Below, piece after piece: positions 23,190 through 33,111 of a stretch of 64,000 nt of DNA. A program made the translations under genes and the position numbers. The notes under the pieces are model-generated. The model had not been told where the DNA came from, did not search any database, and saw only the letters and a list, made by a program, of their open reading frames with translations. The stretch is from Tachypleus tridentatus (Eukaryota > Arthropoda > Merostomata > Xiphosura > Limulidae), in assembly GCF_004210375.1 (NCBI RefSeq), contig NC_134834.1, forward strand, positions 146,291,009 through 146,355,008, written 5' to 3'. The stretch's first letter is position 1, and every line of letters begins with the position of its first letter.

Positions 23190-23320
23190 ATTCTCATGTG
23201 GCACAGCGGTAAGTCTATGGGGTTTGCAACGCTAAAGTCAGGGGTTTAATTCCCCTAGGAGGACTCAGCAGATAGTGCAATGTGGCTTTGCTATAAGAAA
23301 ACACAAACACACACACACAC
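23190..23320 (+). mobile_element. S3 SINE with CA-rich tail
   Basis: tgtggcacagcggtaagtct, caacgctaaagtcaggggtt, ctcagcagatagtgcaatgt, then gctataagaaaacacaaaca and (ac)n. Confidence 0.8.
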
Positions 23321-23669
23321 TCACTCTCTCGTGTGGCCATTTAAATTGTTTTTTTTTATTTGATAAGCAATAAAGTGGTACAAATATTGTTCTACATTCA
23401 ATAAATTATTTTTTTTTTAACTGGGCTGTAGTTTTATGAAAAGTGATATTCAAGTATTGTATTCTACTCATAATTGTTCCGTTGCTAAATTATTAATAAA
23501 TTAAAAGTGTCTTGTAGCTGTTATTCATCTGAACATACTGTATCCTTAATCGCCAATTACGACATGATTAGTCAATGAAAGAAAAAACAGCTTTATAATA
23601 AATATGTAATAAAAACATCTTGATACACGTTGTAATATTTAATACAACATATTATTATTTTTTCATTCA

Positions 23670-23885
23670 TTTAAACTTTGTTTTAGTGCAAAGTACACAA
23701 TGGTCTATCTGCACTCTGCCCTCCGCGGGAATCAAGTTTCGAATTTTAGTATTGTAAGTATTTCTTTTTTGTTTTTTAAAGCATAGCTACATTAGGCAAC
23801 CTACTGTGTCCAGGTCGAGGAATAGAACCACGTATTTTAGCATTTAAGTCTGTAAACTTAACGCAGATCCAATGTGTGTGACTCA
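23670..23885 (-). mobile_element. S2 and S3 SINE fragments
   Basis: 23680-23760 matches S2 reversed (gcaaagtacacaatggtcta). 23765-23885 matches S3 reversed (aaagcatagctacattaggc ... agtctgtaaacttaacgc). Confidence 0.55.
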
Positions 23886-24882
23886 TATAAGTTGTTTCTA
23901 ATTGATGGCACCTTGACTGCTGCTTTGTACAGTTAGATTCTGATCTATCGTATCATTCCCTCAGGAACTCGACTCTTACAGTGGGTTTTCATCTTCCTGC
24001 TAGATACAGTGGTTAAAGTGATGCAGTATGTACGGGTATGCAAACATGTTGGTAAGAGAAGAAATGGCGGCAAGATGTAAGTGGAAAAACAACAACGAAA
24101 AACAAGTAAACACATAATTTATATTGATACAAACACACATTTTATGCCTCATTGGTTTTGTATAAAAATGCGTTTGGCTTTCGCATCTGTTTACGTATAA
24201 CTCGGGTTACACCAACATTCTGCAGCGCCCCCTTCCCGTTACGTGCATACCCTTCATTAAACAATGGCAATGGACAATAACATCAAGCTTACAAAAAATG
24301 CAGTGAAGCTATATACTGATGGTGAAAAGATCTGGAGCATTGATAACCATGTTTTGGCCTACACAGGATCCATATATCAACATTTGTAAGTCTGCGCCGG
24401 CGTCTGTAAAACCTGAAATGATTAATACAGTCAAGCAACTTGACTGTATTGTGGGGACTAATGCTGGACAGTAGAACAATGTTGTACAGTCGTACCGTGA
24501 TAAACTGTATGATGTAGATTTTTCCATGCCACGGGTTTCTCATAGGGCAATCGGTTAGTCCCGCTATAAACGGAGGTTCGCCGGGAACGTCTTAACGAAA
24601 GACTCGACATCAACGGACACAAAGAAACAGAATTTGTTGTATATAAAATATCAGTATAATGTGCGTGTCAAACTGATAAAGAGACGCGTGAAGACACCAT
24701 TCAAATGTTCTTAATATCTCAATGTGTGTCTCCCTTTAACTAACATTAAAAACAACAACTCCAAACTTCAAATAAAAGTGAAACCTCCAAAGTTAGCGTA
24801 AATGGAAATCCAAAAGCTAAAACTTATAAAACAAAACTACATCTGCTTTAAGCAAACACAACATTTATGGGTGAACCAAAAT
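23886..24882. other. Region upstream of the 390-residue secreted protein gene
   Basis: May contain that gene's first non-coding exon and promoter, but I could not fix it. An inverted repeat acagtcaagcaacttgactgt lies near 24429. Frames of 72-84 codons at 24289-24543 show no family resemblance. Confidence 0.4.
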
Positions 24883-25125
24883 AGAGGCTCGGCATGGCCA
24901 GGTGGTTAAGGGTCGCGGGTTCGAATGCCCGTCACACCAAACATGCTCGCCCTTTTAGTCGTGGGGACGTTATAATGTTTCCGTCAATCCCACTATTCGT
25001 TGGTACAAGAGTAGCCCAAGAGTTGGCGGTGGGTGGTGGTGACTAGCTGCCTTCCCTCTAATCTTACAATGCTAAATTAGGGATGGCTAGTGCAGATAGC
25101 TCTCGGTAGCTTTGCGCGAAATTCA
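24883..25125 (+). mobile_element. S1 SINE with deletion in head
   Basis: aggctcggcatggccaggtg, then ggttaagggtcgcgggttcg: the anticodon region between A- and B-boxes is deleted. Body and tail are complete. Confidence 0.88.
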
Positions 25126-25159
25126 AAACAGACAAACCTAAATAGAAGTTCATTATAAG

Positions 25160-25217
25160 TTAATCGGTGAACTCAGCAGATAGCCCGATGTGGCTATGTA
25201 ATATGAAAACAAACATA
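25160..25217 (+). mobile_element. S3 SINE tail fragment
   Basis: gtgaactcagcagatagccc-gatgtggct. A similar short S3 tail lies at 26065-26105 (gcacagtagatagcgcaata). Confidence 0.5.
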
Positions 25218-26385
25218 CGCACTATAAGTTAAATTTACCTTATTCTTAGCTATCAAGTTACTAATGAAACAAACATAAAAATAAATCATAAAAACGGTTA
25301 TAAAATGTTATAATTAGTTTAGAATGTCTTTTAAGTTATAAATATCGCAGTTTAAATCATCATAGATACAGGTGTTAAAGTTAAAATTGATTGAAAAGGC
25401 TTAAATATAATAAACTCGATAAATTACCAGTTAATGAACTCCTTTTTTACGCGTACCAATACGAGGAAAGTTCAGGCATCTGCCTGAGCGACTTTTTGCG
25501 TCCAAATTAGAAACACTGATAAACAATAACTTCGAAAAACTTGAACATCTTAGCTTAGCTCACTGGAAAACACGTGGTACCTTCGTGTACAGCAATGATA
25601 ACAATAGATGTTGTAATGCTCTGTCTAAGACAAAGAAGTCTTATACAATATACCAGTGTGTGTATCACCGCTACATTTCCATAATTAACATTACTTTACC
25701 AAGTACAAGAATACTAAACTTTAGATTGTCAACTAGTGAGTGATATGTTTCCCCCTTCTTTTTCGAGGCTTAACTTTAGTGGTTATGGTTGAAGAAATAT
25801 TCATACTGTTAACTTTTAACTCGTGGTCGCATTGCTGCTTAATACTGTAATAATCTTACGCTTAGAAAAATTGTCTTTAATATGAAAACAACTGAACAAT
25901 ATTATATGTCTATTGACTGCTGGTATTTTTAATAATCGACAGTTAGTCTTAGTGAGTTCAAAAACGTTTGATTTTATATAATATAAATCGTCCGTCCAGT
26001 TTTAGGCCAGTGTAAAATATAATCAAGTTTATAAACTTTACTTGAGCCATAATATAGTAAGTTTTGGGCACAGTAGATAGCGCAATATGGTTTTGTTCTA
26101 ACAAACCTGAATATGAAATTCTAAGCGCTGATTATAGTTAATTAGATGGGCAGATGTGTAGATAACTGAACTTGTGAGTAGATGGGTATTGTAACGACTG
26201 AAATAGAAAGTTGCGGAAGAGACGAGTACTAAAGGATTTATATTAACATAATTGTCGGAGTGTCGAACATGAGGCTATCGCGGAATGTCACTCTTCGTTG
26301 TTTCAAATTTCTTAAAATATATATATTATACTATTCTTATTTTAACACGGTAAATTTGCTGGTACTTTTATATTAGTTGTATATA

Positions 26386-27548
26386 TATATACTCTTCAAA
26401 ACAAGAAACGCAAAAGGGATATTTTTGTTATTTAAAGAGAAATATATGTAATAACGTTACAAGCTCAGAGTATGTGATGTTACACGTGTTAAGGCACTGA
26501 TTGTCAGACCAAAATGACAATAAAAGTTGTGCACTTTGAAAACGGAGGAAAACATCGGATTTTTCGACAAAACGCATGCGTGTCCAATAAATTTGTTTGA
26601 GAGATCTGCATGTTTTGCAAGTGCAACATGTGCAAATTTCCTATAAAAATGACGGGTTCTCGGTTTCCATAGCTCAGTGTTAAGCCACCGACACGCAATA
26701 CAGTTACGCCAAGACTGACTGTAGCACAACGCAACAACGCCATTGATCGATTGGAAGCAGGCGAATCTCGATCAGATGTTGCCAGAGCTGTGAATGTCTA
26801 CCCAAGCACTATCACAAAGCTATGGAATCGTCACAAACAACATGGATCAACTCGTGACCGTCCACGATCTAGCAGACCTCGTGTGACCACGCCCGGACAA
26901 GATCGCAACATCCGGTTACGTCACCTTCGGGATAGGACCACCACTACGACGTCTACTGCCTTAACCATACCAGGGCTGCGTAGGATTTCCGATCAGACCG
27001 TACGCAACCGTCTACGAGATTCTTGGTCCCATGTGCAACCCATCATGGTGAACGTCAACGATGTTTTTCAACATGACAACGCCCGTCCTCACACAGCCCG
27101 ACTCACCACTGTCTTCTTGAGACACCACAACATCAACGTTCTTCCCTGGCCCTCCAGATCACCAGATTAAAACCCCATCGAACATCTTTGGGACAAGTTG
27201 GACCGACGTCTGCGACGGCGACAACCTCAACCGCAGACTCTACCTCAGCTTGCAGCAGCTTTGCAGGCTGAGTGGACAGCCATTCCACAGGATGTGATTC
27301 GTCATCTCATTGCTTCCATGGGCAGGAGATGCCAAGCAGTTATTGATGCTCACGGGGGGCATACTCGTTATTGACGTTGAGTGACATTAAACTTCACCTA
27401 GTGAGCGTGGACTTCGCCTTTGCAGGCTTTGGATGTTCAGCAGTGAATGTGCAAAGTTTCACACATGTCATACAGAACTACCCGGAATAAACTTGTTAAC
27501 AATTTGTCTCATATTTTGCCTTTTGCGTTTCTTTTTTTGAAGTGTATA
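26386..27548 (+). mobile_element. Tc1-like transposon with both inverted repeats
   Basis: Terminal inverted repeats face each other: left at about 26393-26420 (cttcaaaacaagaaacgcaa...) and right at about 27515-27543 (...gcgtttctttttttgaag). Both lie in TATATA runs, which fits TA target duplication. The transposase lies between them. The element is about 1.16 kb, shorter than the usual 1.6 kb because the gene is internally deleted. Confidence 0.88.
26742..27374 (+). pseudogene. Broken Tc1-like transposase
   Basis: The frame from about 26751 carries the helix-turn-helix DNA-binding part (residues 1-60, SRSDVARAVNVYPSTITKLW) and then jumps from VRNRLRDSW to SHVQPIMVNVND. A block of about 100 residues that should hold the first catalytic Asp is missing, so the break is an internal deletion. 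The second Asp is present in FQHDNARPHTAR. A TAA then interrupts SPD-stop-NPIEHLWD, just before the catalytic Glu, and the frame resumes to HGGHTRY and a stop at about 27374. It cannot make an active transposase. Confidence 0.88.
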
Positions 27549-27610
27549 TATATAAAGTTGTATTAACAACGAGCGTCTACATTAGAAGAATTTTGTGTCT
27601 GTTTAACACA

Positions 27611-27870
27611 AGGTCGACGTGGCATCGCCAGGTGGTTAAGGCGCTGGACTCGCAATGTGAGGGTCGTAAGTTCGAATCATCGTCCTGCCAAACATGCTCG
27701 CCCTGTCAGCCCTGGGAAATTATAATGTGTGGATCAGTCTCACTATTTGTTGGTAAAAAAGTTAGTTGTGGGTGATAATAACTGGCTGCATTCCCTCTAG
27801 TCTTCTACTGCTATATTATGGATGGCTAATCTGGACAGTCCTCATGTAGCTTTCCTGAAATTAAACAGAA
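27611..27870 (+). mobile_element. S1 SINE, diverged
   Basis: aggtcgacgtggcatcgcca head, ggttaaggcgctggactcgc, gttcgaatcatcgtcctg; shortened body. It follows the Tc1-like element by about 60 bp. Confidence 0.85.
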
Positions 27871-28686
27871 ACTAACACAAGGTCATTTTGGCGAATGGTT
27901 TCCTGCAACCGTCTTTAAAAATAAAAAAATAAAGAAAAGAAAAAAGTTGAAAACCCAATAATATATTTTGCTATTGAGTTCTATTTTAGTTTATCTTCCA
28001 AACAAAAGTTTACAGTCTGTTTATCGGAGGGAACAAAACTAGGTCAGAAATTACTTACTCATGGATGAGCTCGTCGTCTGTTGGAGTATTCCTTTACATA
28101 ATTCGGTTTTTGTAAGTAAACCTCGAGGGCTAACTAAAACTAGCTGATCATCTTATGCTATTTATAAGATCTCTTTTGGTTAAGCCATACTTCTCTATCT
28201 TAAAGGCTAATACGTGTTATGTGTCTTGGTACCAACTTAAACCTGGGAAGTGTGATACAAGAGACGACTTAACGACAGTATAGCATTATTTTGTTTGTTT
28301 CTTGGGTACCAGTAAGTGCAAGCATGACGTGTTAACGTTTGTAGGAAACTGATAAACGATTTTACAACGAAAAACTACGTTTCTTTCCTCCGGAAGACCT
28401 AATTCACATTTTTACTTCCAATAATCTAGTTTTCAGAGACTGTTTATTAGAATTTTACTTGTGAACAAGTGTGGTATTGATCACAACATACCAAAATGAT
28501 GAACACGTTGTTTTAGATAAAACGATTTGAAATCTAACATTCATGCCGTAAAACCTTTATTCGTATGTATATTATGTACTAGTGTAACTATGAGTTTATG
28601 TTCTAAGTTTCTAACGATAAAGTGTATAACCTTCTTAGGCAATAATAACAAGTGACATAAAAAAAAACAAGGCATTGCCACTAAGA

Positions 28687-30033
28687 GAAAACAAACATTA
28701 AACAAGCAGCAATGACTTTCAAAACAAACATTAAACAAGCAGCAATGACTTTCAAAACAAACATTAAACAAGCAGCAGTGACTTTCAAAACAAACATTAA
28801 ACAAGCAGCAATGACTTTCAAAACAAACATTAAACAAGCAGCAGTGACTTTCAAAACATTAAACCAGTAATATTGACTTGAAACCAAACATTCAACAATC
28901 AGCGTTAACTTTCAGAACAAACATTAAACAAGCAGCACTGGCTTTCAAAACAAACATTAAACAAGTAACATTGACTTTCAAAACAAACAGACAAGTATTG
29001 CTGACTTTCAAATCAAACATTGAAGCAGCACTGACTTTCAAAAGAAAGAAACAAATAAGACTGACTTCCAAAATAAACACTAAGTAATATTGACTTTCAA
29101 AACAAACACTAAACAAGCAGCACTGACTTTCAAAACAAACAGACAAGTAGGCCTGACTTTGAAATCAAACATTAAACAAGCAGCAATGACTTTCAAAACA
29201 AACATTAAACAAGCAGCAATGACTTTCAAAACAAACATTAAACAAGCAGCAATGACTTTCAAAACATACATTAAACAAGCAGCAATGACTTTCAAAACAA
29301 ACATTAAACAAGCAGCAATGACTTTCAAAACAAACATTAAACAAGCAGCAATGACTTTCAAAACAAACAGACAAGTAGGCCTGACTTTGAAATCAAACAT
29401 TAAACAAGCAGCAATGACTTTCAAAACAAACATTAAACAAGCAGCAATGACTTTCAAAACAAACATTAAACAAGCAGCAATGACTTTCAAAACATACATT
29501 AAACAAGCAGCAATGACTTTCAAAACAAACATTAAACAAGCAGCAATGACTTTCAAAACAAACATTAAACAAGCAGCAATGACTTTCAAAACATACATTA
29601 AACAAGCAGCAATGACTTTCAAAACAAACATTAAACAAGCAGCAGTGACTTTCAAAACATTAAACCAGTAATATTGACTTGAAACCAAACATTCAACAAT
29701 CAGCGTTAACTTTCAAAACAAACATTAAACAAGCAGCACTGACTTTCAAAACAAACATTAAACAAGTAACATTGACTTTCAAAACAAACAGACAAGTATT
29801 GCTGACTTTCAAATCAAACATTGAAGCAGCACTGACTTTCAAAAGAAAGAAACAAATAAGACTGACTTCCAAAATAAACACTAAGTAATATTGACTTTCA
29901 AAACAAACACTAAACAAGCAGCACTGACTTTCAAAACAAACAGACAAGTAGGCCTGACTTTGAAATCAAACATTAAGCAAGTAACTTTGGCTTTCGAAAC
30001 TAACATTTAAGAAGCAGCACTGACTTTCAAAAG
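28687..30033 (+). repeat. 33-bp minisatellite with higher-order structure
   Basis: Basic unit caaacattaaacaagcagca + atgactttcaaaa (33 bp). Blocks of variant units recur: the variant segment starting near 28840 recurs near 29641 (offset about 801 bp), and the cagacaagtaggcctgac variant recurs at 231 bp (seven units). Period 33 keeps both strands open (up to 202 codons), giving Lys-rich or Phe/Cys-rich pseudo-peptides without a plausible start context or 5' exon. Confidence 0.95.
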
Positions 30034-30494
30034 TGATATTTTATGGTTTATCCTGAAAAACGGCAATTTGCTTGGTTTAATAGGAATATTGAATGTGTCG
30101 AGTCGAGGAGCCAAAAAAAAAAAACGTTCACGTTGTGGGAGTGTTTTTGTTGTTTTCATTCTAAGTGAACAAGAGTGGAGATAGGATGACTCTATAATAT
30201 TGTGATTTTCATTAAACCAATAGAAATACTTTACTGTGTTAGTGCCATCTAGAAAACAAAAACACTCAAATAAGCAACCTCATAATAAAACAAGTCCAAA
30301 AACTGCAACCCTCAGTTCTCAAAACATTAAAGTGATTTAAAAGATAATAACAAACAAGACGAATTACGTTTGTTTTAAGCGAACTTGGTAACACTGGAGA
30401 AAGACTGGGATTTAATGAAACAATACAGCGAGAGTAACATTATCAGCTTACCCCAATTAAGAATGTATAAGTTTTGAGTAAAGTTTTTGGTTTT

Positions 30495-30582
30495 GTTTTG
30501 TTTTTTGAATTTCGCACAAAGCTACTCGAGGGCTATCTGCGCTAGCCGTCTCTAATTTAACACACTTGGCCATGCCGGGCCT
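30495..30582 (-). mobile_element. S1 SINE, internally deleted
   Basis: The tail (gaatttcgcacaaagctact...gccgtctctaatttaa) is joined directly to the head (cttggccatgccgggcct); about 190 bp of body is lost. The join falls in a ttaa shared by both sides. Confidence 0.8.
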
Positions 30583-31560
30583 TTGAGTAAAGACTTTGAT
30601 CGTTGTATATATGTAAACCAGTGTGGTTATAAGTAAAATATGTCATTAGAACAGACTCAGTGTAGTTTGTATTCTATCGATGTTTTTCTCTTACACCGGC
30701 AAAGTGCACACGACCTTAGAAGGTAAGTGTTAAAACATTACCCTGGTTACTGAAGTACTTCCTCGTGCTTGTTGATAGGCTAAATGTGTATAATTAAACT
30801 AATACATGACATCACACTCAGCAGATTTGTACAACATATCTTTACGTTTCGTCACCCTTCTCTTAAATGTTTAGTCGCTATATTGTTATTTCTAAATATT
30901 ATTCCCCAGTTGGTTCACGAACTTACGGTGCTAAAACCCAGGGTTCGATTAATCGCGATGGGCAGAACGCAAATAGCCCCTTGTGACAACGACAGTAAAT
31001 TGAACTCGTCCGCAAAACTTACCAGTGAATGAAGGGCTGTGTATATGTGTGGCTGCTCCGGTCTTCCACAGTTTTATGCACCTAATTCGCGTTTCTTTTG
31101 AAACGGGAAGAAAAAAAATGTTATGCCCTGAGGACTTTTGACAGAAGTGTCAAATTATTATATACTACAGGAGAGGTTCGTGTAATCTTGAAATTGATGT
31201 CATATATAAGAACGATTCCTTAACTCTTGACTGCTAGTAAACAGTCAACAAATAATAATAGTAAGGAGAGTAGTTATTTTGCCCTCTCATTACTTACCCT
31301 ACTTATCATCAGGAAAACAAAATTGTGTCACCAACAAGGAACACTTTGTAAAGAATACAAGTAGACTATTTGTAAAGCTCTTTTACACTACAGGTTCGTG
31401 ACCACAGCATACAGCAGGATCTATATGTGGCACAAATGTTAGCACCAGTTACTGCACTACAGTGGTGGAGGAACATTGAAGAACACGAACTGATTTTTCA
31501 AGTTAAATACCTGGGGATCGTCCTTTATAATCACAAAGTATGTTTCGGTGTTGGCAGTTT

Positions 31561-31778
31561 TCAGTTGCGTGACATTTTCCACTCGTACAATATTTTCCTC
31601 TGAACAATTTTAGTTGGTGCATAACGTATGAGTAAAGCCACTGCTACTAATGACATCAGAACCCAATAACCCCAAACGATTTCGGAGGTCGGACTTTTAT
31701 ACTTCGTAAATAAATCGATTTTCTGAAGCACATACGTTATGGAGTTTCCTACTTTGTGATTGTTTAACCTTCGATCCT
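31561..31778 (-). CDS. Possible terminal exon with a transmembrane segment
   Basis: On the minus strand, after a possible acceptor (aaatcacag, ending 31779), 71 codons are open to a TGA. The peptide reads as a natural sequence: polar start, then SEIVWGYWVLMSLVAVALLI with a clear hydrophobic helix, then a basic end (KIVQRKILYEWKMSRN). It has no ATG of its own, so it would be the last exon of a multi-exon gene whose other exons I could not find. In the next frame a second open stretch (ENIVRVENVTQLKTANTETY...) runs from an alternative AG at about 31600 to a stop near 31455. This suggests an alternative exon, a frameshifted pseudogene, or chance. Confidence 0.3.
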
Positions 31779-32394
31779 CTGTGATTTATTAACAGCAGTG
31801 TGAGGTTTAAAAAGGTAGACTGTTAAGTAGCGATACACCATCCTTTAAAGAAGTATAAACTGAAACCAAGTGGGACTCGAACCCTCAACAATATTTACGG
31901 TATTGATGTTGTAGCTAACGTAATTATACAACTAACGTCTCTATTATGACATACCCTAATAGGTAGTAAAATCAGACTTGTAGTGACAGGTAACAGTTAC
32001 GTCATTCAGTGTCTCTTTCACCTACCTTTTAAGGAAATTTGGGGCTGGAATCTCGATAGCTTCCTGTCTTCAGAAAAATTTTCTTATTTAACCTCGTGCC
32101 TTAGAGACATGCTGTTACTATTCATAATGTAATACATTGTGTTTTATAGAGGTTATGTTACTGTTACAAAAGTCATACATCGTACATGATTGATATATTG
32201 TTACTGTTTTAAAGTGGTACACTGTACTTTACTGAGATGTTGCTACTGTTATTGTTAGATAGCTACGTGTCTTAATATTCCAGGCTTCGTAAAAGTTTGT
32301 TTGTTTACATGGTTTTACCATCACATATACATTTTTCTGTAAGAACTAAAATCCAGTTTTAGAAGAAAACTGAAGTTTACCGATGGGTTAATCT

Positions 32395-33111
32395 AGTTTA
32401 GTAGGTGTTGTGTATCTAGGGACGTGTATGTAACAGTAAACACACTAATTCACAATAGATGTTTAGTAGGTGTTGTGTATCTAGGGGCGTGTATGTAACA
32501 GTAAACACACTAATTCACAATAGATGTTTAGTAGGTGTTGTGTATCTAGGGACGTGTATGTAACAGTAAACACACTAATTCACAATAGATGTTTAGTAGG
32601 TGTTGTGTATCTAGGGACGTGTATGTCACAGTAAACACATTAATTCACAATAGATGTTTAGTAGGTGTTGTGTATCTAGGGACGTGTATGTCACAGTAAA
32701 CACACTAATTCACAATAGATGTTTAGTAGGTGTTGTGTATCTAGGGACGTGTATGTCACAGTAAACACACTAATTCACAATAGATGTTTAGTAGGTGTTG
32801 TGTATCTAGGGACGTGTATGTCACAGTAAACACACTAATTCACAATAGATGTTTAGTAGGTGTTGTGTATCTAGGGACGTGTATGTAACAGTAAACACAC
32901 TAATTCACAATAGATGTTTAGTAGGTGTTGTGTATCTAGGGACGTGTATGTCACAGTAAACACACTAATTCACAATAGATGTTTAGTAGGTGTTGTGTAT
33001 CTAGGGACGTGTATGTAACAGTAAACACACTAATTCACAATAGATGTTTAGTAGGTGTTGTGTATCTAGGGACGTGTATGTCACAGTAAACACACTAATT
33101 CACAATAGATT
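32395..33111 (+). repeat. 65-bp tandem repeat, 11 copies
   Basis: Unit gtttagtaggtgttgtgtat + ctagggacgtgtatgtaaca + gtaaacacactaattcacaa + tagat. Copies step by 65 bp from 32401 to 33051 and are almost identical. The main variation is gtatgtAaca versus gtatgtCaca, in the order A A A C C C C A C A C. Confidence 0.95.

Noticed and set aside
24289-24543. Two frames of 72-84 codons upstream of the secreted protein gene
   Set aside because: No domain or splice context, and both start at positions without supporting features; likely chance.
26457-26743. Minus frames of 79-90 codons at the Tc1-like element's left side
   Set aside because: They lie opposite the transposon's 5' non-coding region and do not resemble a protein family.
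28687-29947. Long frames on both strands (up to 202 codons, Lys-rich or Phe/Cys-rich)
   Set aside because: They result from a 33 bp repeat whose period is a multiple of three; no plausible start context, signal or flanking exon.
735-33111. Regular short repeats as possible CRISPR arrays
   Set aside because: The repeats are contiguous tandem units without unique spacers, in a eukaryotic genome.
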